Counted from the first letter of the stretch, positions 39,495 through 49,377 are shown. The stretch: 64,000 bases of DNA from Aeromicrobium terrae (GCF_008039565.1 NZ_VDUX01000003.1:62001-126000), one strand, 5' to 3'. Notes: generated by a model from the letters alone, not told the origin. Program-made: numbers and translations.

Positions 39495-40422
39495 GCGCGG
39501 TCCGGGCCCAGGCCGGCGAGGCGCCGGCCAGCCCGCAGGACGGAGTGACGACGAGGCGGTCGGCCAGGCCCTCGGCGTCGAAGCCGAGCCGTGCGAAGAA
39601 CGCCTCGACGCGCTGACGCACGTCGCGCTCCGACGCCTGACCGTCGACGGACGGCACCGCTCCAGGCCACAGGTCGACCCCGGCCTCCAGCGCCTCGGCC
39701 CAGACGTCGGCCGGGGCGGCGAGGGTGAGGTCGAACGAGAGCGCCGTGAAGCCTGCGCCGGCGAGCAGCGCGACCGGGACGTCGGGGGCGCAGCAGTGGG
39801 TGACGGGCCGGGCGCCGCCATCGGTGATCGCGGTGGTGAGGAGCCGCAGCAAGGCGTCGGCCTCGGGGGCGTCGACGCTGCGGTGCCGCCCGAACCCGCT
39901 CGCGGTGGGGACGGCGGCGGCGAGCACCGACGGGAGCATCGGCTCGTCGACCTGGACGACCAGCTCGGCGTGGGGCACGCGTCGGTGCAGGTCAGCGACG
40001 TGCGCGCGAAGACCTTCGGCCAGGGACTCCGCGAGCTCGCGGCGGGCGCCGTGGTCGCCGAGGACCTTGTCGCCGCGCGGGCGCTCGACCAGCGCGGCGA
40101 GCGTCCAGGGTCCGGCGACCTGCTGCTTCACGACGCCGTCGTGCTCCTGCAGCTGCTCCTCGACGACGTCGAGGTCCTGCGCGAGCAGCGACCGGGCGCG
40201 GCGCTGGTCGCGGCCCTCATGATCGACGAGCCGCCACCCCGCGGGCTGCAGGTCGGCGCCGAGCGAGTCCAGCAGGCCGAGGGACCGGCCGACCATGGCG
40301 GCGTGCGCTCCCCGCGCCGGCAGCTCGGGGATCGCGACCAGGCCACCGGTCTCCCCGACGACCACGCGCAACGACTCGGCGTAGTCCTCGCCGGGCATCG
40401 ACCCGACGCCGGCGCCGGTCAC
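39463..40422 (-). CDS. MetE-like cobalamin-independent methionine synthase domain protein
   Basis: A 319-residue stand-alone protein resembling the C-terminal catalytic barrel of Met[29 protein letters not shown], zinc ligands in [10 protein letters not shown], and [13 protein letters not shown] with the third cysteine. Full-length MetE is about 750 residues; these half-length forms are common in Actinobacteria next to mnmA and ligA and their methyl donor is unclear. Overlaps the mnmA stop by 4 nt. Confidence 0.75.
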   Translation of the reverse strand: MTGAGVGSMPGEDYAESLRVVVGETGGLVAIPELPARGAHAAMVGRSLGLLDSLGADLQPAGWRLVDHEGRDQRRARSLLAQDLDVVEEQLQEHDGVVKQQVAGPWTLAALVERPRGDKVLGDHGARRELAESLAEGLRAHVADLHRRVPHAELVVQVDEPMLPSVLAAAVPTASGFGRHRSVDAPEADALLRLLTTAITDGGARPVTHCCAPDVPVALLAGAGFTALSFDLTLAAPADVWAEALEAGVDLWPGAVPSVDGQASERDVRQRVEAFFARLGFDAEGLADRLVVTPSCGLAGASPAWARTALTLAERASAA

Positions 40423-41516
40423 GCGGTCGTCAGCCGGCGGGTGCGGGCGATGGTGGCGGAGCCGACGACCCGGGTGCCGTCGTAGATCACGCAGGCCTGG
40501 CCGGGGGCGATGCCGAACGCCGGGTCGCGCAGCTCGACCTGGACCGTTCCGGTGGCTTCGACAAGCTCAACCACCGCCACGTGCTCGTCGCCGTGGGCAC
40601 GGAGCTGGACCGTGCCCTCCAGGCGGCCGTCCGGTGCGGCTCCGGCCCACAGCGGGCGGATGCACTCCAGCGCGTCGACGCGGAGCTGCTCGCGCGGGCC
40701 GACGGTCACCGTTCCGCTCACCGGCTCGATGTCGAGGACGAAGCGGGGCTTGCCGTCGTCGGCCGGGACGCCGAGCCGCAGGCCGCGACGCTGGCCGATG
40801 GTGAACGCGTACGCGCCGTCGTGCTCCCGCAGCACCTCGCCGTCCTCGTCGACGACGGTGCCCGGACGCGGGCCGAGCTTGTCGCGCAGCCAGCCGGCGT
40901 TGTCACCGTCGGCGACGAAGCAGATGTCGTGGCTGTCCGGCTTGTGCGCGACGGTCAGGCCGCGGCGCTCCGCCTCGGCGCGCACGGCCGGCTTGTCGGT
41001 GTCACCGAGCGGGAAGTGCGAGTGCGCCAGCTGCTCCTGGGTGAGCACGCCGAGCACGTACGACTGGTCCTTGCCTGCGTCGATCGCTCGATGCATCTCG
41101 ACCTCGCCGGACGCACCCTCGCGCAGCTGGGCGTAGTGCCCGGTGACGACGCCGTCGAACCCGAGCGCGAGTGCCCGGTCGAGCACCGCGGCGAACTTGA
41201 TCTTCTCGTTGCAGCGCAGGCACGGGTTCGGCGTGCGGCCGGCCTCGTACTCGGCGACGAAGTCGTCCACGACGGCGTCGGCGAACTCGTCGCTCATGTC
41301 CCAGACGTAGAACGGGATGCCGAGCACGTCGGCGGCGCGCCGGGCGTCGCCGGCGTCCTCGATCGAGCAGCAGCCGCGGGCCCCGGACCGGTACGAGCGG
41401 GGGTTGCGGCTCAGGGCCAGGTGGACGCCGGTGACGTCGTGGCCGGCGTCGACGGCACGCGCCGCGGCCACGGCGGAGTCGACCCCGCCGGACATCGCCG
41501 CGATCAAGCGACTCAT
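40419..41516 (-). CDS. mnmA: tRNA-specific 2-thiouridylase
   Basis: A 365-residue enzyme that thiolates U34 of tRNA: PP-loop SGGVDS (residues 9-14), catalytic Cys99 in TPNPCLRCN and Cys199 in HDICFVADG. Sulfur comes from the cysteine desulfurase gene just upstream, whose stop it overlaps (ATGA). A palindromic-repeat-like stretch (40551-40575) encodes VVELVEAT (315-322) in the C-terminal domain. Confidence 0.95.
   Translation of the reverse strand: MSRLIAAMSGGVDSAVAAARAVDAGHDVTGVHLALSRNPRSYRSGARGCCSIEDAGDARRAADVLGIPFYVWDMSDEFADAVVDDFVAEYEAGRTPNPCLRCNEKIKFAAVLDRALALGFDGVVTGHYAQLREGASGEVEMHRAIDAGKDQSYVLGVLTQEQLAHSHFPLGDTDKPAVRAEAERRGLTVAHKPDSHDICFVADGDNAGWLRDKLGPRPGTVVDEDGEVLREHDGAYAFTIGQRRGLRLGVPADDGKPRFVLDIEPVSGTVTVGPREQLRVDALECIRPLWAGAAPDGRLEGTVQLRAHGDEHVAVVELVEATGTVQVELRDPAFGIAPGQACVIYDGTRVVGSATIARTRRLTTA
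40551..40575. repeat. Half palindromic-repeat motif within mnmA
   Basis: The arm GGCTTCGACAAGCTCAACC (40554-40572 region) matches the half-site found twice in inverted form in nadB (47615-47656) and resembles dispersed actinobacterial repeats. It is in frame and encodes VVELVEAT. Confidence 0.4.
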
Positions 41517-42718
41517 GAGGCGTCCCGGACGAGCGAGGCCGCCCGAGCGCGGGCGTGCACGCCGGGCAGCGCGGCGATCAGGGCGTCCACGTCGGCCTCG
41601 GTGGACGAGTGGCCCAGGCTGAACCGGAGCGACCCGCGCGCCGCCACGTCGTCGTAGCCCATGGCCAGCAGCACGTGGCTGGGCTGGGGCACGCCGGCGG
41701 CGCACGCGGAGCCGGTGGAGCACTCGATGCCCTGCGCGTCGAGGAGCATCAGCATCGCGTCACCCTCGCAGCCGGGGAAGGTGATGTGCGCGATGTTCGG
41801 CAGGCGGTGGTCCGGACCGGGCTCGGGGTCGCCGTTGACGATCGCGTCCGGGACGACGCGACGCACGCCGTCGACCAGGCGCTGGCGGAGCCGCTCGATC
41901 CGCTCGACGTCCTGGGCCTGCCGCCGGACGGTGATCTGCAACGCCGTGGCGAACGCGGCGATGAGCGGGACGCCGATGGTGCCGGAGCGGAGGTCGCGCT
42001 CCTGGCCGCCACCGTGCATGAGCGGCGTGGGCTCGATCTCGCGCTTGATGACGAGGGCGCCGATGCCGACGGGCCCGCCGAGCTTGTGCGCGGTGACGGT
42101 CATGGCGTCGAGGCCGGACGCGGCGAAGTCGAGCGGGACGTAGCCCGCGGCCTGCACGGCGTCGCTGTGCACCGGGATGCCGTGGGCCTGCGCGATGGCG
42201 ACGACCTCGTCGATCGGCTGGATCGTGCCGAGCTCGTTGTTGGCCCACATGGTCGTGACGGCGGCGACGGACGCGGGGTCGCGGTCGACCGCCTCGCGCA
42301 GCGCGTCGATGACGATGCGGCCCTCCCGGCAGACCGGCGTGGTGTCGATGCGCGCGCCCTCGTGGGTGGCGAGCCAGGTGACCGGGTCGAGCAGCGCGTG
42401 GTGCTCGATCGCGCTGAACACGATGCGGTCGCGTGCCGGGTCGGCGGCGCGACGCGACCAGAACAGGCCCTTGATGGCCAGGTTGTTGGCCTCCGTGCCG
42501 CCGGAGCAGAACACGACCTCGCTCGGCCGGGCACCCAGGCACTCGGCGATGACCTCGCGCGACTCCTCGACGGTGCGCCGCGCGGCGCGTCCGGAGGTGT
42601 GCAGGCTGGAGGCGTTGCCGATGCGGCCGAGCTCCTCGGTCATCACGGCGATCGCCTCGGGCCACATCGGCGTCGTGGCCGCGTGGTCGAGGTAGACGGT
42701 GGTGCCCGAGTCGTTCAT
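41513..42718 (-). CDS. Cysteine desulfurase (for tRNA thiolation)
   Basis: A 401-residue fold-type I PLP enzyme, NifS/IscS class: [18 protein letters not shown] lysine in [12 protein letters not shown], catalytic cysteine in [16 protein letters not shown]. It frees sulfur from cysteine as persulfide. Overlap with mnmA implies it delivers to tRNA 2-thiouridine synthesis. A second desulfurase lies in the nad operon (44638), so the two probably have separate customers. Confidence 0.93.
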   Translation of the reverse strand: MNDSGTTVYLDHAATTPMWPEAIAVMTEELGRIGNASSLHTSGRAARRTVEESREVIAECLGARPSEVVFCSGGTEANNLAIKGLFWSRRAADPARDRIVFSAIEHHALLDPVTWLATHEGARIDTTPVCREGRIVIDALREAVDRDPASVAAVTTMWANNELGTIQPIDEVVAIAQAHGIPVHSDAVQAAGYVPLDFAASGLDAMTVTAHKLGGPVGIGALVIKREIEPTPLMHGGGQERDLRSGTIGVPLIAAFATALQITVRRQAQDVERIERLRQRLVDGVRRVVPDAIVNGDPEPGPDHRLPNIAHITFPGCEGDAMLMLLDAQGIECSTGSACAAGVPQPSHVLLAMGYDDVAARGSLRFSLGHSSTEADVDALIAALPGVHARARAASLVRDAS

Positions 42719-42734
42719 CGCTCAACCAGCGTAC

Positions 42735-43979
42735 TCACGCCCGGCTGAGCAGCCTCACGATCTCCCGGTGACTCCGCCGCTTCGCGTGCTCGAGCGCCGT
42801 CACGCCGTCCTTGTCGGCGATCGACGGGTCCACGCCGGCCTCCAGCAGCGTCGTCACGATGCGCTGCCAGCGCGCGGTGCCCTCGCCGAGGACCACCGCC
42901 TCCAGCAGGGCCGTCCAGCCGAGGTCGTTGACGTGGTCGAGGTCGATCGAGGTGTGCTCGACGACCCAGGCGACGTACTCGTCGTGGCCGCGCTCGCTCG
43001 CCGGGATCGCCGACGTGCCACCGAACCGGTTGAGGATCGCGTAGTCCGGCTTCGCGGCAGCGACGATCCGCGCCATCGGCACGCTGCCGTTCACGCCGGT
43101 GACCAGCCACGGGGTGTCGTGACGGTCGTCGAGCGCGTCCGGGTCGGCGCCGAGGTCGACGAGCAGTCGCGCCGCGGCGCGGTGGTCCGCCGCGGCCGCG
43201 AGCAGCAGTGGCGTCCGCTTCCGGCCGTCGCGGGTCTCCAGGTCGGCCCCCTGCCGGATCGCGACGGCCGCGGCGTCGGCGTCCCCGCTGCCCGCGGCGC
43301 GCAGCAGGGCGGCGTTCGCCTGGCTCTTGGTCATCCGGTCCGCCTCCAGGGCACGGTCGAGGGTGGTGGCGATGCGGCCGAAGCCGAGCCGCCGAGCATG
43401 GTTCCGCGGGCTGATGCCGTCCCGCTTCGGCGCGACCCTGACGTCGGCACCGCCGGCCACGAGCGCACGCACGGTGTCGACGTACCGGCTGCTGCCGTCG
43501 CCCAGCACGATCGCCTCGTGCAGCGCGACCCAGCCGAGGTTGTTGACGTGGTCGACGTCGATGTCGGTCTGCAGCAGCCGCCCCACGACGTCGTGGTGGC
43601 CGCGCTCCGCGGCACGAATGAGGCCCGTGCCGTTCCACTTGTCCAGGCTGTCGACGTCGGCGCCGTGGTCGAGGGTCAGCTCGAGCAGGCCGAGATACCC
43701 CTCGCTGGTGGAGATCAGGTACGCGCTCTGCCGCGTCTCGTCCTTGGCGTTCACGTCGGCCCCGGCCGCGACGAGCCGGCGCGCCGTGCGCACGTCGTTC
43801 TTCCAGGACGCCGCGATCAGCCGGCGGTCCAGCTCGTCCTGCGAGAGGTTCGCGAACGGTTCGTCCGACGCCGCCGGCGACGGTGATGCCGACGGCCGAG
43901 GCCTCGGCTCCTCCTCCGCGGACCCGCCGCACCCGGCAAGCACCAGCGTGGCCGCCGTCGCGGCGACGACGGCCCTCAT
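42735..43979 (-). CDS. Ankyrin-repeat lipoprotein
   Basis: A 414-residue exported protein: lipobox LVLAGCGG (Cys near 16), a Pro/Ser-rich linker, then about eight to ten ankyrin repeats (for example TARRLVAAGADVNAKD, LLVDLGADPDALDDRHDTP). Ankyrin repeats bind proteins; an extracellular partner is unknown. It overlaps the GntR-type regulator stop by 4 nt (ATGA), so they are co-transcribed. Confidence 0.8.
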   Translation of the reverse strand: MRAVVAATAATLVLAGCGGSAEEEPRPRPSASPSPAASDEPFANLSQDELDRRLIAASWKNDVRTARRLVAAGADVNAKDETRQSAYLISTSEGYLGLLELTLDHGADVDSLDKWNGTGLIRAAERGHHDVVGRLLQTDIDVDHVNNLGWVALHEAIVLGDGSSRYVDTVRALVAGGADVRVAPKRDGISPRNHARRLGFGRIATTLDRALEADRMTKSQANAALLRAAGSGDADAAAVAIRQGADLETRDGRKRTPLLLAAAADHRAAARLLVDLGADPDALDDRHDTPWLVTGVNGSVPMARIVAAAKPDYAILNRFGGTSAIPASERGHDEYVAWVVEHTSIDLDHVNDLGWTALLEAVVLGEGTARWQRIVTTLLEAGVDPSIADKDGVTALEHAKRRSHREIVRLLSRA

Positions 43980-44608
43980 CCGGGCTGCTCCGCGTCGAAG
44001 GCCTGCCGGCTGGTCGCGAGGTGCCGACGGTTGACCGCGTGCACCCGCCTGGCGTCGCCGGACTCCATCGCCTCGACGAGCTCGCGGTGCTCGGCATGGA
44101 TGGCGGCCGGGTCGGAGTGCTGGCTCAAGAGCCACCGCATGCGGGCGTCGAGGTCGACGAGCAGCCCGCGCACCATCGGACCGTGGCCGATGCGCGCCAT
44201 GATCGCGTGGAACTCGGCGTTGGCGGCCACGGCGGCGTCGACGTCGCCGGCGTCGAGGTGCCGTTTGACGTCCTCCAGGTTGTCGCGCAGCGGCGTCAGC
44301 TCGTCGGTCGCCTGGGTCAGGTGGTCGACGATCACGCCCTCCAGTGCGGCGCGGACCTCGAAGAGCTCGTCGATCTCGTGCGGCTCGTAGGTGCGGACGG
44401 CGGTGCCGCCGGTGTCGCGCTCGACGGCGAACCCGTCGCGCACGAGCGTGTGCAGCGCCTCCCGCACCGGCACGCGCGAGACGCCCAGCTCGGCGGCGAT
44501 GGTCCGCTCGACGAGCCGGGAACCCGCGGGATATGTGCCGTCGACGATCCGCTCACGGATGCGCGCGGAGACGTCACCGCGCAGCGGCTGGTACTCGGTG
44601 GACTTCAC
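43976..44608 (-). CDS. GntR-family regulator, FCD (FadR) subgroup
   Basis: A 210-residue repressor: winged helix GDVSARIRERIVDGTYPAGSRL to VSRVPVREALHTL (residues about 10-65) and an all-helical FCD domain with metal/ligand residues (LFEVRAALEG, FHAIMARIGH, HRELVEAM, RRHL). GTG 44608 lies 7 nt after a TGGTATACCA palindrome, so it likely represses itself. Ligand unknown. Confidence 0.88.
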   Translation of the reverse strand: MKSTEYQPLRGDVSARIRERIVDGTYPAGSRLVERTIAAELGVSRVPVREALHTLVRDGFAVERDTGGTAVRTYEPHEIDELFEVRAALEGVIVDHLTQATDELTPLRDNLEDVKRHLDAGDVDAAVAANAEFHAIMARIGHGPMVRGLLVDLDARMRWLLSQHSDPAAIHAEHRELVEAMESGDARRVHAVNRRHLATSRQAFDAEQPG

Positions 44609-44615
44609 CCAGAAA

Positions 44616-44625
44616 TGGTATACCA
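44616..44625. promoter_or_regulatory. GntR-type operator TGGTATACCA
   Basis: A perfect 10-bp palindrome 7 nt before the GntR start and 12 nt after the nifS stop. FCD regulators bind TNGTNNNACNA-like sites, so this is a good autoregulatory candidate. Confidence 0.6.
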
Positions 44626-44637
44626 ACGAGTCAAAGC

Positions 44638-45744
44638 TCAACCGACCACGTCGGCGAGGGCCTGCGCGGCCTGCTCGAGATCCTCCTCCGAGGTGGAGCG
44701 CCCGAACGTGAAGCGCACCGCCGTCTGGGCCACCTCGCGGTCGTAGCCCATGGCGGTGAGGACGTGCGAGGGCTCGTCGCTGCCGGCGGCGCACGCCGAG
44801 CCGCTCGAGCAGACGATCCCGCGACGCTCGAGGTCGAGCAGGATCGACTCGCCACTGCGGCCAGGGAAGACGAACGACGCACTGCCCGGCAGCCGACGGG
44901 TCGGGTGGCCGGTGAGCTGGGCGCTGGGGACGTCGGCGAGGACGCGCTCGATGAACGCGTCCCGGCGCTTCGCGACGTCGTCGGACGGCCCGGACGCCAG
45001 TGACAGGGCCGCGGCCATGCCCACGGCGCCGGCGACGTTCTCGGTGCCCGAGCGGCGGCCGGACTCCTGTCCCCCGCCGTGGATCAGCGGCTCGAACGGC
45101 GTTCGCCGGTCGACGTGGAGGACGCCGACACCCTTCGGTGCGCCCAGCTTGTGCCCGGAGATGCTCATGGCCTGGACGCCGAGGCGTCCGACGTCGAGGT
45201 CGAGCCAGCCGGCGGCCTGGACGGCATCGGTGTGGAACGGCACGCCGCGCTCCGCTGCCAGGGCGGCGAGGTCGGCGACAGGCTGGATCGTGCCGACCTC
45301 GTTGTTGGCGAGCTGGACGCTGACCAGCGTGGTGTCGTCGCGCAGGACGCCGGCGAGGTCGTCGGCCGACACGAGGCCGTCGTGGTCCACGCCCAGCACC
45401 GTGACCTCGAAGCCGGTGCGGCTGAGGAACTCGGCGGACTCCAGCACGGCCGGGTGCTCGATCGCGCTGACGACCACGTGCCGCCCGCGCGGCTGTGCGA
45501 GGGCGATGCCCTTGACCGCCGCGTTGTCCGACTCCGTGCCCCCGGACGTGAACGTGACCTCCGACGACCGGCAGCCCAGCACGGCGGCGACGTCGGCGCG
45601 GGCCTGCTCGAGGGCGTGTCGTGCCGCCTCCCCCACCTCGTGATGGCTCGACGGGTTGCCGAACGCCGGGCCGAGGTACGGGCCCATGGCGGCGAGGACG
45701 TCGCGCTTCAGCGGCGTCGTGGCGGCCTCGTCGAGATAGATCAT
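44638..45744 (-). CDS. nifS: Cysteine desulfurase of the nad operon
   Basis: A 368-residue NifS-like enzyme: MIYLDEAATTPLKRDVLAAM, PLP lysine in SISGHKLGAPKG, catalytic Cys in VCSSGSACAAGSDEPS. It is the last gene of nadA-nadB-nadC and overlaps nadC by 4 nt (ATGA). In Bacillus the comparable nifS supplies sulfur for the Fe-S cluster of quinolinate synthase, so the same role for NadA is likely here. Confidence 0.92.
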   Translation of the reverse strand: MIYLDEAATTPLKRDVLAAMGPYLGPAFGNPSSHHEVGEAARHALEQARADVAAVLGCRSSEVTFTSGGTESDNAAVKGIALAQPRGRHVVVSAIEHPAVLESAEFLSRTGFEVTVLGVDHDGLVSADDLAGVLRDDTTLVSVQLANNEVGTIQPVADLAALAAERGVPFHTDAVQAAGWLDLDVGRLGVQAMSISGHKLGAPKGVGVLHVDRRTPFEPLIHGGGQESGRRSGTENVAGAVGMAAALSLASGPSDDVAKRRDAFIERVLADVPSAQLTGHPTRRLPGSASFVFPGRSGESILLDLERRGIVCSSGSACAAGSDEPSHVLTAMGYDREVAQTAVRFTFGRSTSEEDLEQAAQALADVVG

Positions 45745-46589
45745 GTGAGGGAGACGTCGAGTCCGAGGTCGAGCGACCGCACGCTGTGCGTGAGCGCGCC
45801 GACACTGATGACGTCGACGCCGGTGCGCGCGACCTCGCCGACGGTCTCGAGGGTGATGCCCCCGCTGGCCTCGACGATCGCGCGGCCGGCGACGAGCTCG
45901 ACGCCCTTCACGAGGTCGGGGACGTCGAAGTTGTCGAGCATGATCGTGCCGACGACCCCTGACTCGAGGACGGGCACGATCTGGTCGAGCCGGTCGACCT
46001 CCACCTCGATGTGCGTGGTGTGCGGCAGCTGGTCCGCAGCGCGTCGGAGTGCCTCGGTGACGTCCTCGACGACGGCGAGGTGGTTGTCCTTGGCCATCAC
46101 GGCGTCGGACAACGAGTACCGGTGGTTGTGTCCGCCGCCGCACCGCACGGCGTAGCGCTCGAGGGAGCGCAGGCCGGGCGTCGTCTTGCGGGTGTCGACG
46201 ATGCGCGCGGAGGTGTCGGAGACGGCCGAGACGTACCGCGCCGTCAGGGTGGCGATGCCGCTCATCCGCTGGACGAGGTTCAGCGCGACGCGCTCGGCCT
46301 GCAGCACGGACCGCGCCGGACCCTCGACCGTGGCCAGCACGCTGGTGCTCGGGAACGCCTCGCCGTCGGCGACGAGCGGCTTGACCAGCACCTCGTCGTC
46401 CAGGGCGGTCATCGCGACCACGAGGACCTCGGCACCGGAGAACACCCCGTGCTCGCGCGCGACGAGCTCGGCCCGCGCCACCGCGTCGGCCGGCACCAGC
46501 GTCTGCGACGTGAGGTCGCCGAACGGGGCGTCCTCGGCCAGCGCGAGGTCGACGACGCGCTGGATCTCCCGGCGGTCCAGTCCGATCAT
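45741..46589 (-). CDS. nadC: Nicotinate-nucleotide pyrophosphorylase (carboxylating)
   Basis: A 282-residue enzyme that joins quinolinate to PRPP giving nicotinate mononucleotide. Seen: EDAPFGDLTSQTLVP, LNLVQRMSGIATLTARYV, DTRKTTPGLRSLERYAVRCGGGHNHR and IEASGGIT-like VEASGGITLETV. Overlaps nadB and nifS by ATGA, so part of the nad operon. Confidence 0.96.
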   Translation of the reverse strand: MIGLDRREIQRVVDLALAEDAPFGDLTSQTLVPADAVARAELVAREHGVFSGAEVLVVAMTALDDEVLVKPLVADGEAFPSTSVLATVEGPARSVLQAERVALNLVQRMSGIATLTARYVSAVSDTSARIVDTRKTTPGLRSLERYAVRCGGGHNHRYSLSDAVMAKDNHLAVVEDVTEALRRAADQLPHTTHIEVEVDRLDQIVPVLESGVVGTIMLDNFDVPDLVKGVELVAGRAIVEASGGITLETVGEVARTGVDVISVGALTHSVRSLDLGLDVSLT

Positions 46590-48118
46590 CGTGCGACTAC
46601 TCCCGAGTGGCGTGCCTGCGCCGGATCCGTCTCCGGGAAGTCGGTCCGGAAATGACCACCGCGCGACTCGCGACGGGCGAGGGCGCTGGCCACCACGGCC
46701 CGCGCGACGACGAGCAGGTTGGCGTCCTCCGCGGACTTGGCGTCGGTGACGTCGGGGGTGCTCCACGCGGCAAGAACAGCCGCCGCCTTGGCGAGCGTCT
46801 CGCCGTCGCGTGAGAGCCCCGCCGCGTCCCACATCAGCTGCTGGAGCTCGTCGCGGGTGAACGACCGGCCGTCGTCCGTGGCGTCGCCGAGGTCGACGGA
46901 CTCCGGTGCGGACCAGTCCGCGTCGGACGGGAACGCCTCCCACGGCTGGTCGAGCACCTCGACCACGCGGGTGCCGTAGACCGCTCCTTCGAGGAGCGAG
47001 TTCGACGCGAGCCGGTTGGCTCCGTGCAGCCCGTTGCAGGCGGCCTCGCCGACGGCGAACAGCCCCGGCAACGAGGTGCGGCCCCACGCGTCGGTGCGGA
47101 TGCCGCCCATGTAGTAGTGCGCGGCCGGGGTGACCGGGATCGGCGTCGTGCCCCAGTCGAAGCCCTGGGCGCGGCAGGCCGCGTCGATGTTGGGGAACCG
47201 CTTGGCCAGGAACTCGCTCCCCAGCGCCGTGGCGTCGAGCCGGACCGGGGCTCCGTGCTGACGAGCCATCTGTGCGGCGATGCCGCGGGCGACGACGTCG
47301 CGCGGCGCCAGCTCGGCGTCCGGGTGGACGTCGGTCATGAACCGCCGGCCGTCGATGTCGATGAGCACCGCGCCCTCGCCGCGGACGGCCTCCGAGATCA
47401 GGAAGTTGCCCGGAGCCGCGAGCGACGTGGGATGGAACTGGTAGAACTCCAGGTCGGCCGCGACGACGCCGGCCCGCAGCGCCATGGCGAGGCCGTCGGC
47501 CGTGGCCACCTCGGGGTTCGTCGTGTACGGGAACAGCTGGCCGGCACCGCCGGTGGCCAGCACGATCGCGTCGGCCGTCAGCTCGGTGCCGTCGAGCAGA
47601 CGCACGCCCACGACCCTTGAGCGCGTCGAAAGGTTTGCTTCGACGGGCTCGACCACCAGGTCGACGACCGTGGTGTTCTCCAGCACGGTGGCCGCACTCT
47701 CGCGCAGCCGGTCGATCAGCGCGTACGCGATGCCGGCACCGGTGGCGTCCCCGCCCGCGTGCAGGATCCGCGCGTGCGAGTGCGCGGCCTCCAGCCCGTG
47801 CGCCAGGACCCCGTCGTGCTGGTCGAAGGCCACGCCGCGGTCGATCAGCTCGCGCACGGCGTCAGGGCCCTCGGAGACGAGCACCTCGACGGTGTCCTCG
47901 TCGCTCAGGCCCGCGCCGGCGACCAGCGTGTCCTGCACGTGCGACGCCACCGAGTCCTCGGACGTCATGACCACGGCCACGCCGCCCTGCGCGTACCGGG
48001 TGTTGCTCTCGGCCAGGCCGGACTTCGTCACCAGCGTGACGTCGTGACCGGCGTCCAGGGACTCCAGCGCGGCAGTCATCCCCGCCACGCCGCTCCCCAC
48101 CACGAGGACGTGCATCAT
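46586..48118 (-). CDS. nadB: L-aspartate oxidase
   Basis: A 510-residue FAD enzyme: dinucleotide motif VVGSGVAGMTAALES, TRYAQGGVAVV, and EAACNGLHGANRLASNSLLEG. It oxidises aspartate to iminoaspartate, the substrate of NadA. In-frame residues about 156-168 (VEPVEANLSTRSR) are encoded by a palindromic repeat (47615-47656), an insertion into a surface loop. Overlaps nadA by ATGA. Confidence 0.95.
   Translation of the reverse strand: MMHVLVVGSGVAGMTAALESLDAGHDVTLVTKSGLAESNTRYAQGGVAVVMTSEDSVASHVQDTLVAGAGLSDEDTVEVLVSEGPDAVRELIDRGVAFDQHDGVLAHGLEAAHSHARILHAGGDATGAGIAYALIDRLRESAATVLENTTVVDLVVEPVEANLSTRSRVVGVRLLDGTELTADAIVLATGGAGQLFPYTTNPEVATADGLAMALRAGVVAADLEFYQFHPTSLAAPGNFLISEAVRGEGAVLIDIDGRRFMTDVHPDAELAPRDVVARGIAAQMARQHGAPVRLDATALGSEFLAKRFPNIDAACRAQGFDWGTTPIPVTPAAHYYMGGIRTDAWGRTSLPGLFAVGEAACNGLHGANRLASNSLLEGAVYGTRVVEVLDQPWEAFPSDADWSAPESVDLGDATDDGRSFTRDELQQLMWDAAGLSRDGETLAKAAAVLAAWSTPDVTDAKSAEDANLLVVARAVVASALARRESRGGHFRTDFPETDPAQARHSGVVAR
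47615..47656. repeat. Palindromic repeat inserted in nadB
   Basis: Two inverted arms, CTTGAGCGCGTCGAAAG and CTTCGACGGGCTCGACC, flank TTTG in the middle. The arms match over 12 of 14 core positions, and the unit resembles dispersed actinobacterial palindromes. It stays in frame in nadB. Confidence 0.6.
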
Positions 48119-49377
48119 GCCCCCTTCGGCCGCGCGGCCAGCATGCGGTCGAGCGCGATCTTCGCGTCCGTGGCGATCTCGTCGGGCACGACGATCTCGT
48201 TGCGCACCTCGCCCTCGACGAGTCCGTCGAGCGTCCAGGCCAGATAGCCCGGGTGGATGCGGTACATCGTGGAGCACGGGCAGACGACCGGGTCGAGGCA
48301 GAAGATCGTGCGATCCGGGTACTCGGCGGCCAGCCGGTTGACCATGTTGACCTCGGTGCCGATCGCGATGACGTCGCCCGGCGACGAGGCCGCGACGAAC
48401 CTCCGGATGGCGTCGGTGGAGCCGGACGCGTCGGCGGCGTCGACCACCGGCATCGGGCACTCCGGGTGCACGATGACCTTCACGCCCGGGTGGTCCGCGC
48501 GGGCCTGCTCCACCTGCGCGACCGTGAAGCGCTTGTGCACCGAGCAGAAGCCCGGCCACAGCAGGACCTTGGCGTCGAGCAGCGTCTGTGGGTCCTGGCC
48601 CAGGCCCGGCTTGCGGGCGTTGACCATCGGCATGAGCTCCTCCGGCACGCCCATGGCCTTGCCGGTGTTGCGACCGAGATGCTGATCCGGGAAGAACAGG
48701 ACGCGGCGGCCGCGCTCGAACGCCCACTCCAGCACTGTCGACGCGTTGGACGACGTGCAGACGATGCCGCCGTGCCGTCCGCAGAACGCCTTCAGCGCCG
48801 CCGAGGAGTTCATGTACGTCACCGGGATGACCGACGCGAGCTCGCTCTGGTCCTCGTCCGCATAGAGCTCCATCAGCTCCTCCCACGCCGCCTCGACGGA
48901 GTCCTCGTCGGCCATGTCGGCCATCGAGCACCCGGCGGCCAGGTTCGGCAGGATCACGTGCTGCTCGGGGCGGGCGAGGATGTCGGCCGTCTCGGCCATG
49001 AAGTGCACGCCGCAGAACACGATGGTCTCGGCGTCCGGCTTGGTGAGCGCGGCGTTGGCGAGCTGGAACGAGTCACCCACGAAGTCGGCGTACTGGACGA
49101 CCTCGTCCCGCTGGTAGAAGTGGCCGAGGATCACGAGACGGTCGCCCAGGGTCTCCTTGGCGGCGCGGATGCGGGCGTGCAGCTCGTCGTCGCTCATCTG
49201 TTGGTATGCGACCGGCAGCTGGCCGGGCCGCACGACCGGCGTGGGGATGACGTCGTCCTCGGACGCGCCCGGACCGTAGCCCGGCACGAGGTCGAAGACC
49301 CATGGGCCCTCGGCGAGCTCCGCGTCGCAGGACGCCGCCGGCGCGGCGGTGATGGTCTCGTGGACGGACGTGCTCAT
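48115..49377 (-). CDS. nadA: Quinolinate synthase
   Basis: A 420-residue NadA: cluster and active-site segments ILGHFYQRDEVVQYADFVG, IVFCGVHFMAETADIL, LEWAFERGRRVLFFPDQHLG, IVHPECPMPVVDAAD and LDPVVCPCSTMYRIHP, with cysteines for the 4Fe-4S cluster. It condenses iminoaspartate with dihydroxyacetone phosphate. ATG 49377 overlaps the Nudix regulator stop (ATGA), so it is the first enzyme gene of the nad operon. Confidence 0.95.
   Translation of the reverse strand: MSTSVHETITAAPAASCDAELAEGPWVFDLVPGYGPGASEDDVIPTPVVRPGQLPVAYQQMSDDELHARIRAAKETLGDRLVILGHFYQRDEVVQYADFVGDSFQLANAALTKPDAETIVFCGVHFMAETADILARPEQHVILPNLAAGCSMADMADEDSVEAAWEELMELYADEDQSELASVIPVTYMNSSAALKAFCGRHGGIVCTSSNASTVLEWAFERGRRVLFFPDQHLGRNTGKAMGVPEELMPMVNARKPGLGQDPQTLLDAKVLLWPGFCSVHKRFTVAQVEQARADHPGVKVIVHPECPMPVVDAADASGSTDAIRRFVAASSPGDVIAIGTEVNMVNRLAAEYPDRTIFCLDPVVCPCSTMYRIHPGYLAWTLDGLVEGEVRNEIVVPDEIATDAKIALDRMLAARPKGA

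Noticed and set aside
44626-44650. CAAAGCTCAACCG near nifS end as a palindromic repeat copy
   Set aside because: Only a few bases match the nadB/mnmA arm.
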